From: Pseudanabaena sp. BC1403
GTDB taxonomy: Bacteria; Cyanobacteriota; Cyanobacteriia; Pseudanabaenales; Pseudanabaenaceae
Reading direction: 5' to 3'
Assembly (NCBI RefSeq): GCF_002914585.1
Contig: NZ_PDDM01000004.1
Span: forward strand, 186,001-250,000
Length of the DNA: 64,000 nucleotides
Below the pieces are notes generated by a model. That model searched no databases, was not told where the DNA came from, and was given only the letters and a program-made list of their open reading frames with translations. The position numbers and the translations under genes are program-made. How positions within the stretch are numbered: position 1 is the first letter of the stretch; every line of letters begins with the position of its first letter. Positions 47,557 to 56,874 of this stretch are shown here, piece after piece.

Positions 47557-48280
47557 GATATAAACTCCAGAAATAGTGAGCACCAAGCATTAAACCTTGC
47601 AATACTTGCCGACGAGTACGCAGATCTTCCCAACCTGCTTCTGCTAATAACAGCAAGTCTCTCGCATGTACAGTATCCAGTTTTTCATGGAATGCATAGT
47701 GTGATTGACTACCCGTCGCTGTCCAGCCTCGTTGATGTAAGGTTCTGGCGATCGCGGCACTGATGCCAATATAGAGATATTCAATCATGCCAAGCATCGC
47801 GGCTCCCGATTCTCCTGACTGCATTAGGCAATAGGTCAAAATCGATTGATTAAAAGCTAATACTGGCATCGTACAAGGTGAATTTAATTCGCATTCAGTT
47901 GCACCCAAAGCACGAAGATACTGCTGAAAAGTGTATTTGTGCGATCGCCAGCGATCTTCATGACCATGCTCTTCGGTAATATTTGCTAGTAATGGCAAGC
48001 GTGTCTCTAGAGTCTCCGTTCGGGCTAACACCGCAGCTAATGGCTGAGAAAAAGACTCAACAGCAAAACGAAATGGAAGTTGGCTGCGCCGAAAAGAATC
48101 GCGATCAGTTGTGGGATCTTCCATCCAGAGCATATAGGGATGGCTATTAAAGTCATAAACCTCTGCGATGCACAATACGGCTGATTGCAGAGATGGCAAC
48201 TTGCCTAAATCTTCGAGAGCCAATTCAGGATATTGCTGGATTCTCGGATTAGCGATCGGGTTTGCGATTAAAGTTTGCAT
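47546..48280 (-). CDS. Heme-oxygenase-like diiron oxidase/oxygenase (HDO/TenA-PqqC fold)
   Basis: 244 aa from the ATG at 48278-48280, with AGGA seven bases upstream; a TTG at 48296-48298 would overlap the desaturase stop. Candidate ligands for two irons are complete: Glu in NITEEHGHEDRW and His in RSHKYTF, Glu in GMIEYLYIGI, then HEKLDTVH (H-x3-D-x2-H). This is the pattern of CADD/UndA/BesC-type oxidases, which cleave or oxidise fatty acids and amino acids. Between a desaturase and a BtaA-like gene, its substrate may be an acyl chain or an amino-acid conjugate; that is inference. Confidence 0.8.
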   Translation of the reverse strand: MQTLIANPIANPRIQQYPELALEDLGKLPSLQSAVLCIAEVYDFNSHPYMLWMEDPTTDRDSFRRSQLPFRFAVESFSQPLAAVLARTETLETRLPLLANITEEHGHEDRWRSHKYTFQQYLRALGATECELNSPCTMPVLAFNQSILTYCLMQSGESGAAMLGMIEYLYIGISAAIARTLHQRGWTATGSQSHYAFHEKLDTVHARDLLLLAEAGWEDLRTRRQVLQGLMLGAHYFWSLYRDL

Positions 48281-48294
48281 ATTCATTTCCTGCG

Positions 48295-49287
48295 TCAATT
48301 AATCACCACAGTACCGACGGGCTGACGCTTCAAGCTGGCGGCGATAAAGTCTTGTACAAAAGAGAAATAAGAAGGAATGTATGGTGCTCCCTGTTGAATG
48401 AGATCTGACTTTAGCTCTTGATGAAGGCGTGGTAAATGATACCAAGGTACGGCGGGGTAAAGATGATGCTCTAAATGATAGTTTTCATTACACATAAAAA
48501 ATCTCACCAAAGGAATCGTCAAAATCGTGCGGGTTCCACGAACTAAATCTGCCTCATGTTCGAGCAATGTGTGCTGACTCATCCCGCGAATATTGACCAT
48601 TGTATTAATCCAAAGCATCGGAATCAACCAACCATGAATTAAGAATGCTTTAGGAATAGGCGATCGCAGCACCCCAATCACCAATAAGCCCAGCAAAGCT
48701 ACTTCGATCGCAATCCATACCCGTTCTGATTTATTTCCCTGCCAAAATCCAAGGATCGGAATCGCAATAATGTAAACAGGATAACCAATAATCAATCTAC
48801 CCCAATGCATCAAAAATGTTAGCCAGTTCCATTTGGTGTAGTTTTTGTAATGGTCGGGATCACCTTCTATACCTAAGTGTTTGTGATGCTTGAGATGTAA
48901 CACTTTGTAAGATGAGAAGTTTTGCCCAACGGGTAATGCGCAAAGAATACTCAGCCATCGATTCCAATGCAAATTACGACTTAGTACTCCATGTACGCCT
49001 TCGTGGGTGAACAGGCTAATACCATGTAAAGAAGCTGCTGCTAATAAATACAGAGGTAAACAGAGAATGTATACCCAAGGTATAGCGATCGCCTGTACCA
49101 AGACATACAATGCCAACGCTGCTGCCAAGTACAAAGCGATGAAGATTGGCAAGCGTTGAGGATGCTGATCAAGGCTATGCAATTGCTTGAGCAGTTCGGG
49201 ATCTAGCTTTGGCTTTTCTATCTCTTCACGAGTCTTATCCTGCTCAGGGCTAAGATTTTCCTTGTCTGAGAATTGTTGTGTTTTCAT
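48295..49287 (-). CDS. Membrane fatty acid desaturase/hydroxylase family protein
   Basis: 330 aa from the ATG at 49285-49287 (MKTQQFSDKENLSPE); a GTG six codons earlier is possible and neither has a strong ribosome-binding site. Histidine boxes: HEGVHGVL, HLKHHKHLG and NYHLEHHLYP. Four to six hydrophobic helices. The boxes fit diiron acyl-lipid desaturases and related hydroxylases or ketolases; regiospecificity cannot be read. It is the first gene of the overlapping operon that includes the HDO, BtaA-like and GNAT genes. Confidence 0.85.
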   Translation of the reverse strand: MKTQQFSDKENLSPEQDKTREEIEKPKLDPELLKQLHSLDQHPQRLPIFIALYLAAALALYVLVQAIAIPWVYILCLPLYLLAAASLHGISLFTHEGVHGVLSRNLHWNRWLSILCALPVGQNFSSYKVLHLKHHKHLGIEGDPDHYKNYTKWNWLTFLMHWGRLIIGYPVYIIAIPILGFWQGNKSERVWIAIEVALLGLLVIGVLRSPIPKAFLIHGWLIPMLWINTMVNIRGMSQHTLLEHEADLVRGTRTILTIPLVRFFMCNENYHLEHHLYPAVPWYHLPRLHQELKSDLIQQGAPYIPSYFSFVQDFIAASLKRQPVGTVVIN

Positions 49288-49419
49288 AGACCGAAGGATT
49301 TCCACAAAAAAGAATTAAAATGAGTTGCATTTATGAAATCTTATCTTTCATTCCTATTTTAATTGTGTTCGATCTAAGTTGACATAGTGGTGACTCTCAT
49401 CACAGGCGATCGATGATAT

Positions 49420-49629
49420 TTAACTAAACTTTTGCACTCGCTGCGATCGCAAAAAAAGTAAGGACAGAAATTCTGCTAAATCAATGAGTCCTTGTGCTTC
49501 TTGTGTTTCGTTTTGTGATAGCGTATGCCCTAAATCTTGGCAATCGAGTAAAAACTGTAGCCTTGTATGAACTGCTTCTGGAAGCTGAAATTTGGTTGGT
49601 TCGATGGGGATTTCTACAACTTCAGGCAT
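49420..49629 (-). CDS. Small conserved cyanobacterial protein, function unknown
   Basis: 69 aa: EIPIEPTKFQLPEAVHTRLQ, LLDCQDLGHTLSQNETQEAQ, GLIDLAEFLSLLFLRSQR. The pattern IPIEPxKFQLPxAVxxRLQxLLDxQDxGxxLxxxExxEAxGLxxLAExLSLL is one I associate with small cyanobacterial proteins near nuclease or toxin genes, but no partner lies beside it here. Mostly helical and acidic. An antitoxin-like role is conceivable, not supported. Confidence 0.55.
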   Translation of the reverse strand: MPEVVEIPIEPTKFQLPEAVHTRLQFLLDCQDLGHTLSQNETQEAQGLIDLAEFLSLLFLRSQRVQKFS

Positions 49630-49791
49630 AAAAGTAATGTACTAAGTGCAAGTTGATTGATTTAGTATGAGGTATTGTCAGAAGGCGCGATCGCCTCTCT
49701 CATAAAATCAGCTTACCAAAAGTGCGATCGCCTAATCTTGCAGCTAAAAGTGAGTTATGATTTATTTACAATCTAAAATCCTTCATGAATT

Positions 49792-49989
49792 GTGACAGAT
49801 AGTAAAGATAAAAGTAAAACATCACGGCATGGTGCTGTAAGTCCCGATGATTGTATAAAAATGGGTAGAAAGTATGAGTGGAAGCTTAAAGATATTGTTT
49901 TGAGAACCGATCGACCGATTTTAAAGGTGGATTGTGTGTTTGAAGGTGATACAGAATTTCCTAGTTACGGAGAGAAAGAAAATGAGTAA
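49792..49989 (+). CDS. Small unrecognised protein
   Basis: 65 aa from a GTG start. Charged N-terminus, then YEWKLKDIVLRTDRPILKVDCVFEGDTEFPSY. It overlaps the next gene by eight bases in another frame, suggesting coupling. No domain recognised. Confidence 0.5.
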   Translation: MTDSKDKSKTSRHGAVSPDDCIKMGRKYEWKLKDIVLRTDRPILKVDCVFEGDTEFPSYGEKENE

Positions 49990-50377
49990 ATATATTATCT
50001 ATCGGGCTGGTTGGGGACATGATTGGGACAAACGCAAGTTTGCTCATAGCAACTCTTTGACTGATATTCTTTGTGAAAATTTTGATGATTCTAATGCACC
50101 GATTCCACAGGTTGGCGATCGCCCAACGGTATTTGTGCGAGTTGCTGATGCTGTCGATCCTGTGATTCATGGTGAGGAGGGTAAAACCCATTCCCGTGAT
50201 GCGGATTGGATTGTTGATCGCGTTGATATTTTCGAGAGTAAGTCGGAGTCGTCTGAATACGATTTGGTGGTGATTTGCTATTGTAAGTACGATCCGATCG
50301 CTGCGGATTTGTATGTGATCGCTGAGGGTAATTTGGGAGATCGTTCTGAACAACAAAAGATTTTGGTTAATGTGTAA
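49982..50377 (+). CDS. Unrecognised soluble protein
   Basis: 131 aa from the ATG at 49982, preceded by GGAGAGAAAGAAA; an earlier in-frame ATG at 49934 is less likely. It starts MSKYIIYRAGWGHDWDKRKF, then GDRPTVFVRVADAVDPVIHG and a C-terminal YDLVVICYCKYDPIAADLYVIAEG. No signal peptide or membrane segment. No family recognised. With the overlapping small gene upstream it forms a two-gene unit of toxin-immunity-like size, but nothing in the residues shows that. Confidence 0.6.
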   Translation: MSKYIIYRAGWGHDWDKRKFAHSNSLTDILCENFDDSNAPIPQVGDRPTVFVRVADAVDPVIHGEEGKTHSRDADWIVDRVDIFESKSESSEYDLVVICYCKYDPIAADLYVIAEGNLGDRSEQQKILVNV

Positions 50378-50460
50378 ACAAGCTAAAAACTAGAGGTGAT
50401 TGTTTGAGATTTCTAAATTTAAGCGGCGATCGTCTTCTCCATAAAATAATCTAACTAAAA

Positions 50461-50490
50461 GGCAAGGGCAATTCATGAATTGCCCTTGCC
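50461..50490. terminator. 30-bp perfect palindrome serving as terminator of gap1
   Basis: The left half GGCAAGGGCAATTCA is exactly complementary to the right half, with A and T runs on the two sides. It lies eleven bases from the gap1 stop. Its centre GGGCAATTCATGAATTGCCC (50466-50485) recurs exactly at 63577-63596. Confidence 0.85.
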
Positions 50491-50500
50491 TTTTTAGGAT

Positions 50501-51562
<1,062 letters not shown>

Positions 51563-51755
51563 TTATGCTAACCCAAGTTCTATAGTCAAAAAACTCTAAA
51601 ACATTAATATGTCAGGATTTGAACATATAAATATAGCGATCCCCAGCCCTTATGTCAGCAATATCTCATTTACTTGGAGCTTTTAGTCTTAGACAAAGGG
51701 AAATTTTTTGGTTTAAAGTTGATACATCTTAACTTGTTAAATTCAGGTTACTTCT

Positions 51756-52328
51756 ATGAGCTTTTTTTATAATGCTTACTTTCTGAAAACCCAGCAGCCG
51801 ATCGCTAAAGTGCAAGAAAAACTTCCAAAGCCTGAGCCAATTCTTAATTCAGACTGGATTGTCTGTGATTTTGGCGATCGCTATATGGATGGAATATTCG
51901 AGGGAGAGGAATATTTAACCCAAGAGTTTTCAGAAGAATTTGGTGAGGTGATTTTCATTGCGATCGACACTAGCAATGATCAATTAGATTATGAACATTC
52001 TCTAGATGGCGTGATTTTGCGCAAACTGGCTTGGCTTTCCGATGGTTGCCAATCTACTTGGATGTGTGTAGAAGGTGAAATGGAAGATTGGGAACGAACT
52101 ACAGTCTTTTCTGCGAATAATTTAAATCGCACTAGAGAAATGATTCGCTACGATCGCCATTTACAATTGTTGCCTGCTGACGAACTTGAGGTCAAAGAGC
52201 AGGAATTGCAAACCATTTGGAATAATCATCAGTACATGCTTAACGGTCAATTGCCTTCGGGAGATGCCACCTTAGGGATGGTAATTCAACAACATTTCTT
52301 TGGTATTACATATCCCCAAAGAGTATGA
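51756..52328 (+). CDS. Unrecognised soluble protein
   Basis: 190 aa, acidic and rich in Trp. Segments: NSDWIVCDFGDRYMDGIFEGEEYLTQ, FGEVIFIAIDTSNDQLDYEH, LDGVILRKLAWLSDGCQSTWMCVEGEMEDWE. No signal peptide. No family recognised. The gene is alone, downstream of the divergent gap1. Confidence 0.6.
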   Translation: MSFFYNAYFLKTQQPIAKVQEKLPKPEPILNSDWIVCDFGDRYMDGIFEGEEYLTQEFSEEFGEVIFIAIDTSNDQLDYEHSLDGVILRKLAWLSDGCQSTWMCVEGEMEDWERTTVFSANNLNRTREMIRYDRHLQLLPADELEVKEQELQTIWNNHQYMLNGQLPSGDATLGMVIQQHFFGITYPQRV

Positions 52329-52418
52329 AGTGGTGCTTTGCACTCTTTTGGTTTTACGCAAAATCACGTTAAAGTAGTCCTACATCTAAATATTCAGTCT
52401 ATTAGGATGACAAATTTT

Positions 52419-53171
52419 ATGTCTCGTTTACCTCTTGCCTTAGCAACCGCCTTTAGCCGCCGCAACGCCCTCAAAATTATTAGCGGCATCCAAAACTTCG
52501 ATCGCAACTCCGTGAAAATGGTCGTGCAAGCAGCCGATCGCGGTGGCGCTACTTTTGTTGATATCGCTGCTGATGCTGAACTAATTGCGATCGCTAAGGC
52601 TAATTGCTCTTTGCCTATTTGTGTATCCGCAGTCGAAGCTCATAAGTTAGCAGAAGCTGTTGCTAATGGTGCAGATCTAGTCGAAATCGGTAACTACGAT
52701 AGTTTCTATGCGCAAGGTCGGATTTTTACCGCCGATGAAATCATTGCTTTGACTGCCGAAACTAGAGCATTATTGCCTCATACAGCCATCTCGGTAACAG
52801 TTCCTCACACCTTGCCTCTAGATGAGCAAGTCACTCTCGCTGAGAAACTCGAAGCGATCGGTGCTGACATCATTCAAACTGAAGGCGGCACAAGCTCGGC
52901 TCCAACTCATGCGGGTATCCTCGGTGCAATTGAAAAAGCATCACCTACTCTTGCTGCTGCCCATGCCATCAGCCGCGCTGTATCAATCCCCGTCCTTTGC
53001 GCTTCTGGCTTGAGCAATATCACTGCACCGATGGCGATCGCTGCTGGAGCTTCGGGTGTTGGTGTTGGTTCCGCAGTTAACCAATTGAATGATGTTGTTT
53101 CTATGATTGCGACTGTTCGCGCTCTGAAAGAATCATTGGGAGAAGTAATCAATAGTAATGTTTCAAAGTAA
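52419..53171 (+). CDS. ycf23: Ycf23/DUF561 family TIM-barrel protein
   Basis: 250 aa from the ATG at 52419 (MSRLPLALATAFSRRNALKI), with AGGA eleven bases upstream; an ATG at 52407 or the longer frame from 52338 adds non-family residues. Family segments: GISGIQNF-like IISGIQNFDRNSVKMVVQAA, FVDIAADAEL, PICVSAVE, LVEIGNYDSFYAQGR, and a phosphate-loop-like GASGVGVGSAVN. The protein is conserved in cyanobacteria and red-algal plastids; its reaction is unknown. Confidence 0.9.
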   Translation: MSRLPLALATAFSRRNALKIISGIQNFDRNSVKMVVQAADRGGATFVDIAADAELIAIAKANCSLPICVSAVEAHKLAEAVANGADLVEIGNYDSFYAQGRIFTADEIIALTAETRALLPHTAISVTVPHTLPLDEQVTLAEKLEAIGADIIQTEGGTSSAPTHAGILGAIEKASPTLAAAHAISRAVSIPVLCASGLSNITAPMAIAAGASGVGVGSAVNQLNDVVSMIATVRALKESLGEVINSNVSK

Positions 53172-53209
53172 GTGGCAAGTGAATAAATAAATTCCCTTCC
53201 CAGTGAATA

Positions 53210-53308
53210 ATACCAATTCACAAAAGTGTGGCAACACTTCTGTGAATTGAAAACCAAGCCCTGTAAGGGTTTTAAAACCACAAAATGGCTACGCCATTTT
53301 GTGGTTTG
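53210..53308 (+). repeat. Composite double-hairpin repeat, copy B (most complete)
   Basis: ATACCAATTCACAAAAGTG pairs with CACTTCTGTGAATT (one change). Then comes AAACCAAGCCCTGTAAGGGTTTT, then AACCACAAAATGGC-TAC-GCCATTTTGTGGTT. It occupies the gap between ycf23 and tRNA-Ala, directly followed by another hairpin. Confidence 0.8.
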
Positions 53309-53353
53309 GAATAATTAGGGGTGCATGGCTTTGCCGCGCACCCCTAATTATTC
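53309..53353. repeat. Long hairpin adjoining copy B
   Basis: Arms 53309-53324 and 53338-53353 are perfect; the inner ATGGC-TTT-GCCGC continues with two weak pairs. Confidence 0.72.
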
Positions 53354-53421
53354 ACTTCATAAAGCCGAAAAGCAAAAATAAGGTCTTACTCTAGTAATGT
53401 TTAATTCTTTGACGATCTCAT

Positions 53422-53450
53422 TTGACATAAACCTCGATTTGAGCGATTAT
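53422..53450 (+). promoter_or_regulatory. Predicted sigma-70 promoter of tRNA-Ala
   Basis: TTGACA (53422-53427), a 17-bp spacer and GATTAT (53445-53450) 29 bp upstream of the tRNA. Confidence 0.7.
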
Positions 53451-53478
53451 AGACAAGCTAATAAATTAGCAAATTTCT

Positions 53479-53551
53479 GGGGCTATAGCGCAGTTGGTAG
53501 CGCATCTCAATGGCATTGAGAGGGCCAGCGGTTCGAATCCGCTTAGCTCCA
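53479..53551 (+). tRNA. tRNA-Ala (GGC)
   Basis: 73 nt. Acceptor GGGGCTA/TAGCTCC (one G-T pair), discriminator A, D stem GCGC/GCGC, anticodon arm TCTCA-ATGGCAT-TGAGA with anticodon GGC, T arm AGCGG-TTCGAAT-CCGCT. CCA is not encoded. Confidence 0.96.
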
Positions 53552-53555
53552 TACT

Positions 53556-53590
53556 AAAATAGGGAAAGCACTTTGCGCTTTCCCTATTTT
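53556..53590 (+). terminator. Terminator of tRNA-Ala
   Basis: AAAATAGGGAAAGC / GCTTTCCCTATTTT, a perfect 14-bp stem followed by T residues, five bases past the tRNA. Confidence 0.88.
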
Positions 53591-53605
53591 TTGTGCTAAG
53601 AAATT

Positions 53606-55021
53606 ATGTATCAATTGATGTCTAGTGCTGCTGTGGCAGCGATCGCTTTTTTTGTTGCTGCACATCCGCCCCAACCAGTTAAAGCGCAAACGCCACCCCT
53701 TCGCGCTTACCAGCCTAAAGCCACAGCGAGCGCTAGGGATGCCCAGATACTTGACCAACAGCAGAAAGCGAATCCTAGCAGGTTTGATCTTAAGAAATAT
53801 CCTCTAACTGAAAGCAATGCCTCGCATTGGCAAGAATCTCTATGGGCGATCGGCGTTTTAGCCCCTGAACAAGACTATGCCCTGCAAGCCTTAGAAAATG
53901 TTTTGCAGATGACAACAGCCGCAAATCTCACCGACCCGCAAAAGGGGATTATTGACACGGCGATCCAAGTTGCCACACAGCTTTATACTCTCAAACCTGC
54001 GATTTATGGCAAGCTTAAGCCGCATTTTTTGCGCACCATTGATTATAGTAATGACCCACAGTGGGTGGCGATTTCTCTGGCAGCGATCGCAAAGTCAGTC
54101 ATTTATCCATCGGCAAATATCTCCCAAAGCCAAATCGATAAACTGATTCTCAAGGTGCAGCAACGCTTTCCTAACTGGTCGCAGGATCTCCATTTGCTAA
54201 CTACAATCAAAAATATTCAAGGCGATCGCCAACTTGCAAAAAAAATACCAATTCCCAATCTCACAGATTTATTGAAATGGCAAATCGCACCACAACAGGC
54301 GCATATGTATGTTCTTTGTCGTCCTAATCGCGATATTTTGTGCCTAGCAGTTTTAAAGGATCGTCAGGGGCAATTTGTTAGACAAAATAAGCAACTGTGG
54401 TCAGCACCGTTACTGCTTCAGTCTATTCATAATCTCGATTGGAATTTTAGCAATGGTCGTACTCCACAAGGGATTTATCGTATGGAGGGCATTTCTCGAC
54501 AACCAGATGATGAAGTGTTTCACGCCTATGGACAGTTTTCGCTGGTAAATTTATTTTTACCCTTTGAGGATGGCGTGAATGCTTTTTTGCCACAACAAAA
54601 AGGTAAGTTTACAGGTGATTTACAAGCCTATCAAATGCTTTTACCGCCCACATGGCGTACTTATGAGCCAATCCAGCAAGCTTATTTGGCTGGGACTATG
54701 GGGCGATCGCTATTTCGGATTCATGGCAGTGGTGCTGCGATCGACTTTTTCCGTAACAAACCCGCAGTGGTTAACCAAAAAAACTTTGATTGGAATGCTA
54801 CTCTTGGCTGTTTGTCGGCGCTAGAAATTTACGATGATCGCGGCAGTTTACTCAAAGCTGATATGCCAAAAATTCTCAATGCTTTAAATACTGTGGGCAA
54901 AGGCAAAATTGATGGCTATTTAATCGTTGTGGATGTCCCGAATCCATCGAATGAGCCAGTGACAATTGCTGAAGTTGCTAAATATCTAGCCCCCAGCGCT
55001 TTGCGCTCAAACCCGAACTAA
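53606..55021 (+). CDS. Exported L,D-transpeptidase-like (YkuD-type) protein, atypical
   Basis: 471 aa. A signal peptide (about 1-28, ending VKAQ) is followed by a largely helical region of about 220 residues of unknown kind and a C-terminal domain. In the latter GRTPQGIYRMEG, FRIHGSGAAIDFF and NATLGCLSALEIYDDRG resemble the YkuD core: GxTPxGxY, HG, and the catalytic Cys in the GC motif. The usual SxGCxR is here TLGCLSAL, so the Arg is missing. It may crosslink or trim peptidoglycan. The last residues are encoded by sequence (54993-55018) that also occurs at 61669-61695. Confidence 0.55.
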   Translation: MYQLMSSAAVAAIAFFVAAHPPQPVKAQTPPLRAYQPKATASARDAQILDQQQKANPSRFDLKKYPLTESNASHWQESLWAIGVLAPEQDYALQALENVLQMTTAANLTDPQKGIIDTAIQVATQLYTLKPAIYGKLKPHFLRTIDYSNDPQWVAISLAAIAKSVIYPSANISQSQIDKLILKVQQRFPNWSQDLHLLTTIKNIQGDRQLAKKIPIPNLTDLLKWQIAPQQAHMYVLCRPNRDILCLAVLKDRQGQFVRQNKQLWSAPLLLQSIHNLDWNFSNGRTPQGIYRMEGISRQPDDEVFHAYGQFSLVNLFLPFEDGVNAFLPQQKGKFTGDLQAYQMLLPPTWRTYEPIQQAYLAGTMGRSLFRIHGSGAAIDFFRNKPAVVNQKNFDWNATLGCLSALEIYDDRGSLLKADMPKILNALNTVGKGKIDGYLIVVDVPNPSNEPVTIAEVAKYLAPSALRSNPN

Positions 55022-55125
55022 TACCAAAACACAAAGTGGCGCAGCCATTTTGCGTTTTTACAACCCTTACATGTTCTGGGTTTTAATTCACAGAAGTGTT
55101 GTCACACTTTTGTGAATTGGTATAA
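55021..55125 (-). repeat. Composite double-hairpin repeat, copy C (inverted)
   Basis: Read on the minus strand it gives ATACCAATTCACAAAAGTG, then ACACTTCTGTGAATT, then AAACCCAGAACATGTAAGGGTT, then CGCAAAATGGCTGCGCCACTTTG. It begins immediately after the preceding stop codon and has drifted more than copy B in its second hairpin. Confidence 0.78.
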
Positions 55126-55172
55126 GAGATTTTGTAAAAGCGTTGCGAAGCAACGCTTTTACAAAATCTCTT
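55124..55172 (-). terminator. Perfect 23-bp hairpin, loop GAA
   Basis: Arms 55124-55146 and 55150-55172, tip GCGTTGC-GAA-GCAACGC. It lies four bases from the stop of the ABC ATPase gene and overlaps the end of repeat copy C. Confidence 0.82.
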
Positions 55173-55176
55173 AGGG

Positions 55177-56169
55177 TTACTTCTGCTCGACGCTACCAGC
55201 ACGAAAAACACGACCGATTACTTCTTCGATCGCAGGTTCGTTTACCGAGAGATCCAGAATTTCTAATTCGGCAAGAATTTGCGAAACAGCCTTAGTTAAT
55301 TTTTCTCGTGGCACTAAGAAACAAACTGCTTGACCATCAATATTTAAGATTTGACCATATTTCTGTAAACCTTCGGGATCGATAATTGGTTGGGATAGCT
55401 CCACGCGCACTTCTCGATAAGGTGCAAAATTATTATGCAGTCCTTCGAGGCTGCCATCATAGATCAGACCACCTTCATGGATCAGTAATACCCGCTTACA
55501 TAAAGCCGTAATGTCTGCCATATAGTGACTTGTTAATATAATCGTCGCTTGGTAGCGCTGATTATATTCCCGCAAAAATTCCCTCACACTTGCTTGAGCA
55601 TTCACATCTAAGCCCAAAGTTGGTTCATCTAAAAATAAAACTTGGGGCTGATGTAATAAAGCCGCTAATAATTCTGCCTTCATGCGCTCGCCGAGGGAGA
55701 GCTTGCGTATAGGCTGCGAGAGTTTACCTTCCAGCGATAGCATTTCTGTCAGCTCACCGAGGCGATGCTTAAATAATTTGTCAGGGATGTCATACACCGC
55801 CGCATTCATTTTTAAAGAATCTAGGGCTGGCAGATCCCAAATTAATTGTTGTTTCTGCCCCATGACTAAGGTGATTTTTTGCAAAAAACTCGTGTCTCGA
55901 TCAAAGGGAATATGCCCTGCCACTTGGACATGCCCTGATGATGGATGGATTAAGCCCGTTAGCATTTTTAGCGTCGTGGTTTTGCCTGCACCGTTTGGCC
56001 CCAAAAAGCCGACCATTTCCCCCGATGCGATCGCAAAGGAAATATCTTTAACTGCTGCGATCGATCGATATTGACGATGCCAAAAGTGTCTAAGAGTGCC
56101 AGCTATTCCCGCATCTTTGACCGCAATTTTATAAATTTTACTCAAACCCTCAACTGTAACCATTGCCAT
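55177..56169 (-). CDS. ABC-2-type transporter ATP-binding protein
   Basis: 330 aa. Walker A GPNGAGKTTTLKML (about 56-69), Q-loop VMGQKQQL, signature LSLGERMKAELLAALL, Walker B VLFLDEPTLGLD, switch His in ILTSHYM. The C-terminal 90 residues form the extension typical of ATPases paired with 6-helix ABC-2 permeases (DrrA/NatA-like). No permease gene is adjacent on this strand, so the partners are elsewhere. Export of a lipid, polysaccharide or drug is possible. Confidence 0.9.
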   Translation of the reverse strand: MAMVTVEGLSKIYKIAVKDAGIAGTLRHFWHRQYRSIAAVKDISFAIASGEMVGFLGPNGAGKTTTLKMLTGLIHPSSGHVQVAGHIPFDRDTSFLQKITLVMGQKQQLIWDLPALDSLKMNAAVYDIPDKLFKHRLGELTEMLSLEGKLSQPIRKLSLGERMKAELLAALLHQPQVLFLDEPTLGLDVNAQASVREFLREYNQRYQATIILTSHYMADITALCKRVLLIHEGGLIYDGSLEGLHNNFAPYREVRVELSQPIIDPEGLQKYGQILNIDGQAVCFLVPREKLTKAVSQILAELEILDLSVNEPAIEEVIGRVFRAGSVEQK

Positions 56170-56466
56170 AGCACTCTAACCAAGATGCATTCTGATATAC
56201 TGTCAACAATATCAATGTCTTTCATTAATATTGTTCATTGATTAAATTGATTAAGTAGAGTTGAATCAACAATTCTGTAAAGACACAATCAAAAAAGAGT
56301 TAATGTTGATTAGGCAAATATTCTTAACCTTATCCTACTATTAAGGTTTTAGAAATTTTATGATTGCATTAGCAATTGATCGTTCTAAATGGGCTTAATT
56401 CTCAAAGGTATTGAGTTTTGATGACGATTTACGCTAACGCACAACTGGAAAACAAGGAAAGCAGTC

Positions 56467-56838
56467 ATGGTAAAAGTCCTCGTAGTGGACGATAGTCCGA
56501 TGGTGTTGGAGATGGTCTCAGCACATTTGAAACAACACGGTATAGAAGTTACGGAAGCAAATAACGGTGCTGAGGCAGTTGAAAAGCTCAAAGCTTTTAC
56601 TCCCGATCTCGTTGTTACCGATGTGGTCATGCCTCAAATGAATGGGTATGAGTTATGCCGTTGGATAAAAAATAATGCCTCTACGAAGAATGTACCCGTA
56701 ATTATGTGTACAACCAAAAGTGAGGAATTTGATAAGTACTGGGGCATGAAGCAGGGGGCAGATGCTTACTTAACTAAGCCCTATCATCCACCTGAATTAA
56801 TCAAAACAATTAAGCAGTTACTTAACCAAATCAACTAA
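56467..56838 (+). CDS. PilH/CheY-like single-domain response regulator
   Basis: 123 aa. Acidic pocket VVDDSPMV, phospho-acceptor Asp in LVVTDVVMPQMNG (about residue 53), Thr in IMCTTKSEEFD, Lys in AYLTKPYHP. The MCTTKxxEFDKYWGMKQGADAYLTKPY stretch is typical of the PilH/PixH regulators that act in type IV pilus phototaxis systems. Partners (PilG, CheW, PilJ) are not adjacent. AAGGAA lies nine bases before the start. Confidence 0.88.
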   Translation: MVKVLVVDDSPMVLEMVSAHLKQHGIEVTEANNGAEAVEKLKAFTPDLVVTDVVMPQMNGYELCRWIKNNASTKNVPVIMCTTKSEEFDKYWGMKQGADAYLTKPYHPPELIKTIKQLLNQIN

Positions 56839-56874
56839 AAACATAGAGGGGCGCATTGCGCCCCTCTATGTTTT
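56838..56874. terminator. Bidirectional terminator, loop ATT
   Basis: A perfect 17-bp stem with tip GGGGCGC-ATT-GCGCCCC between the regulator stop and the psiE-like stop. Confidence 0.92.
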
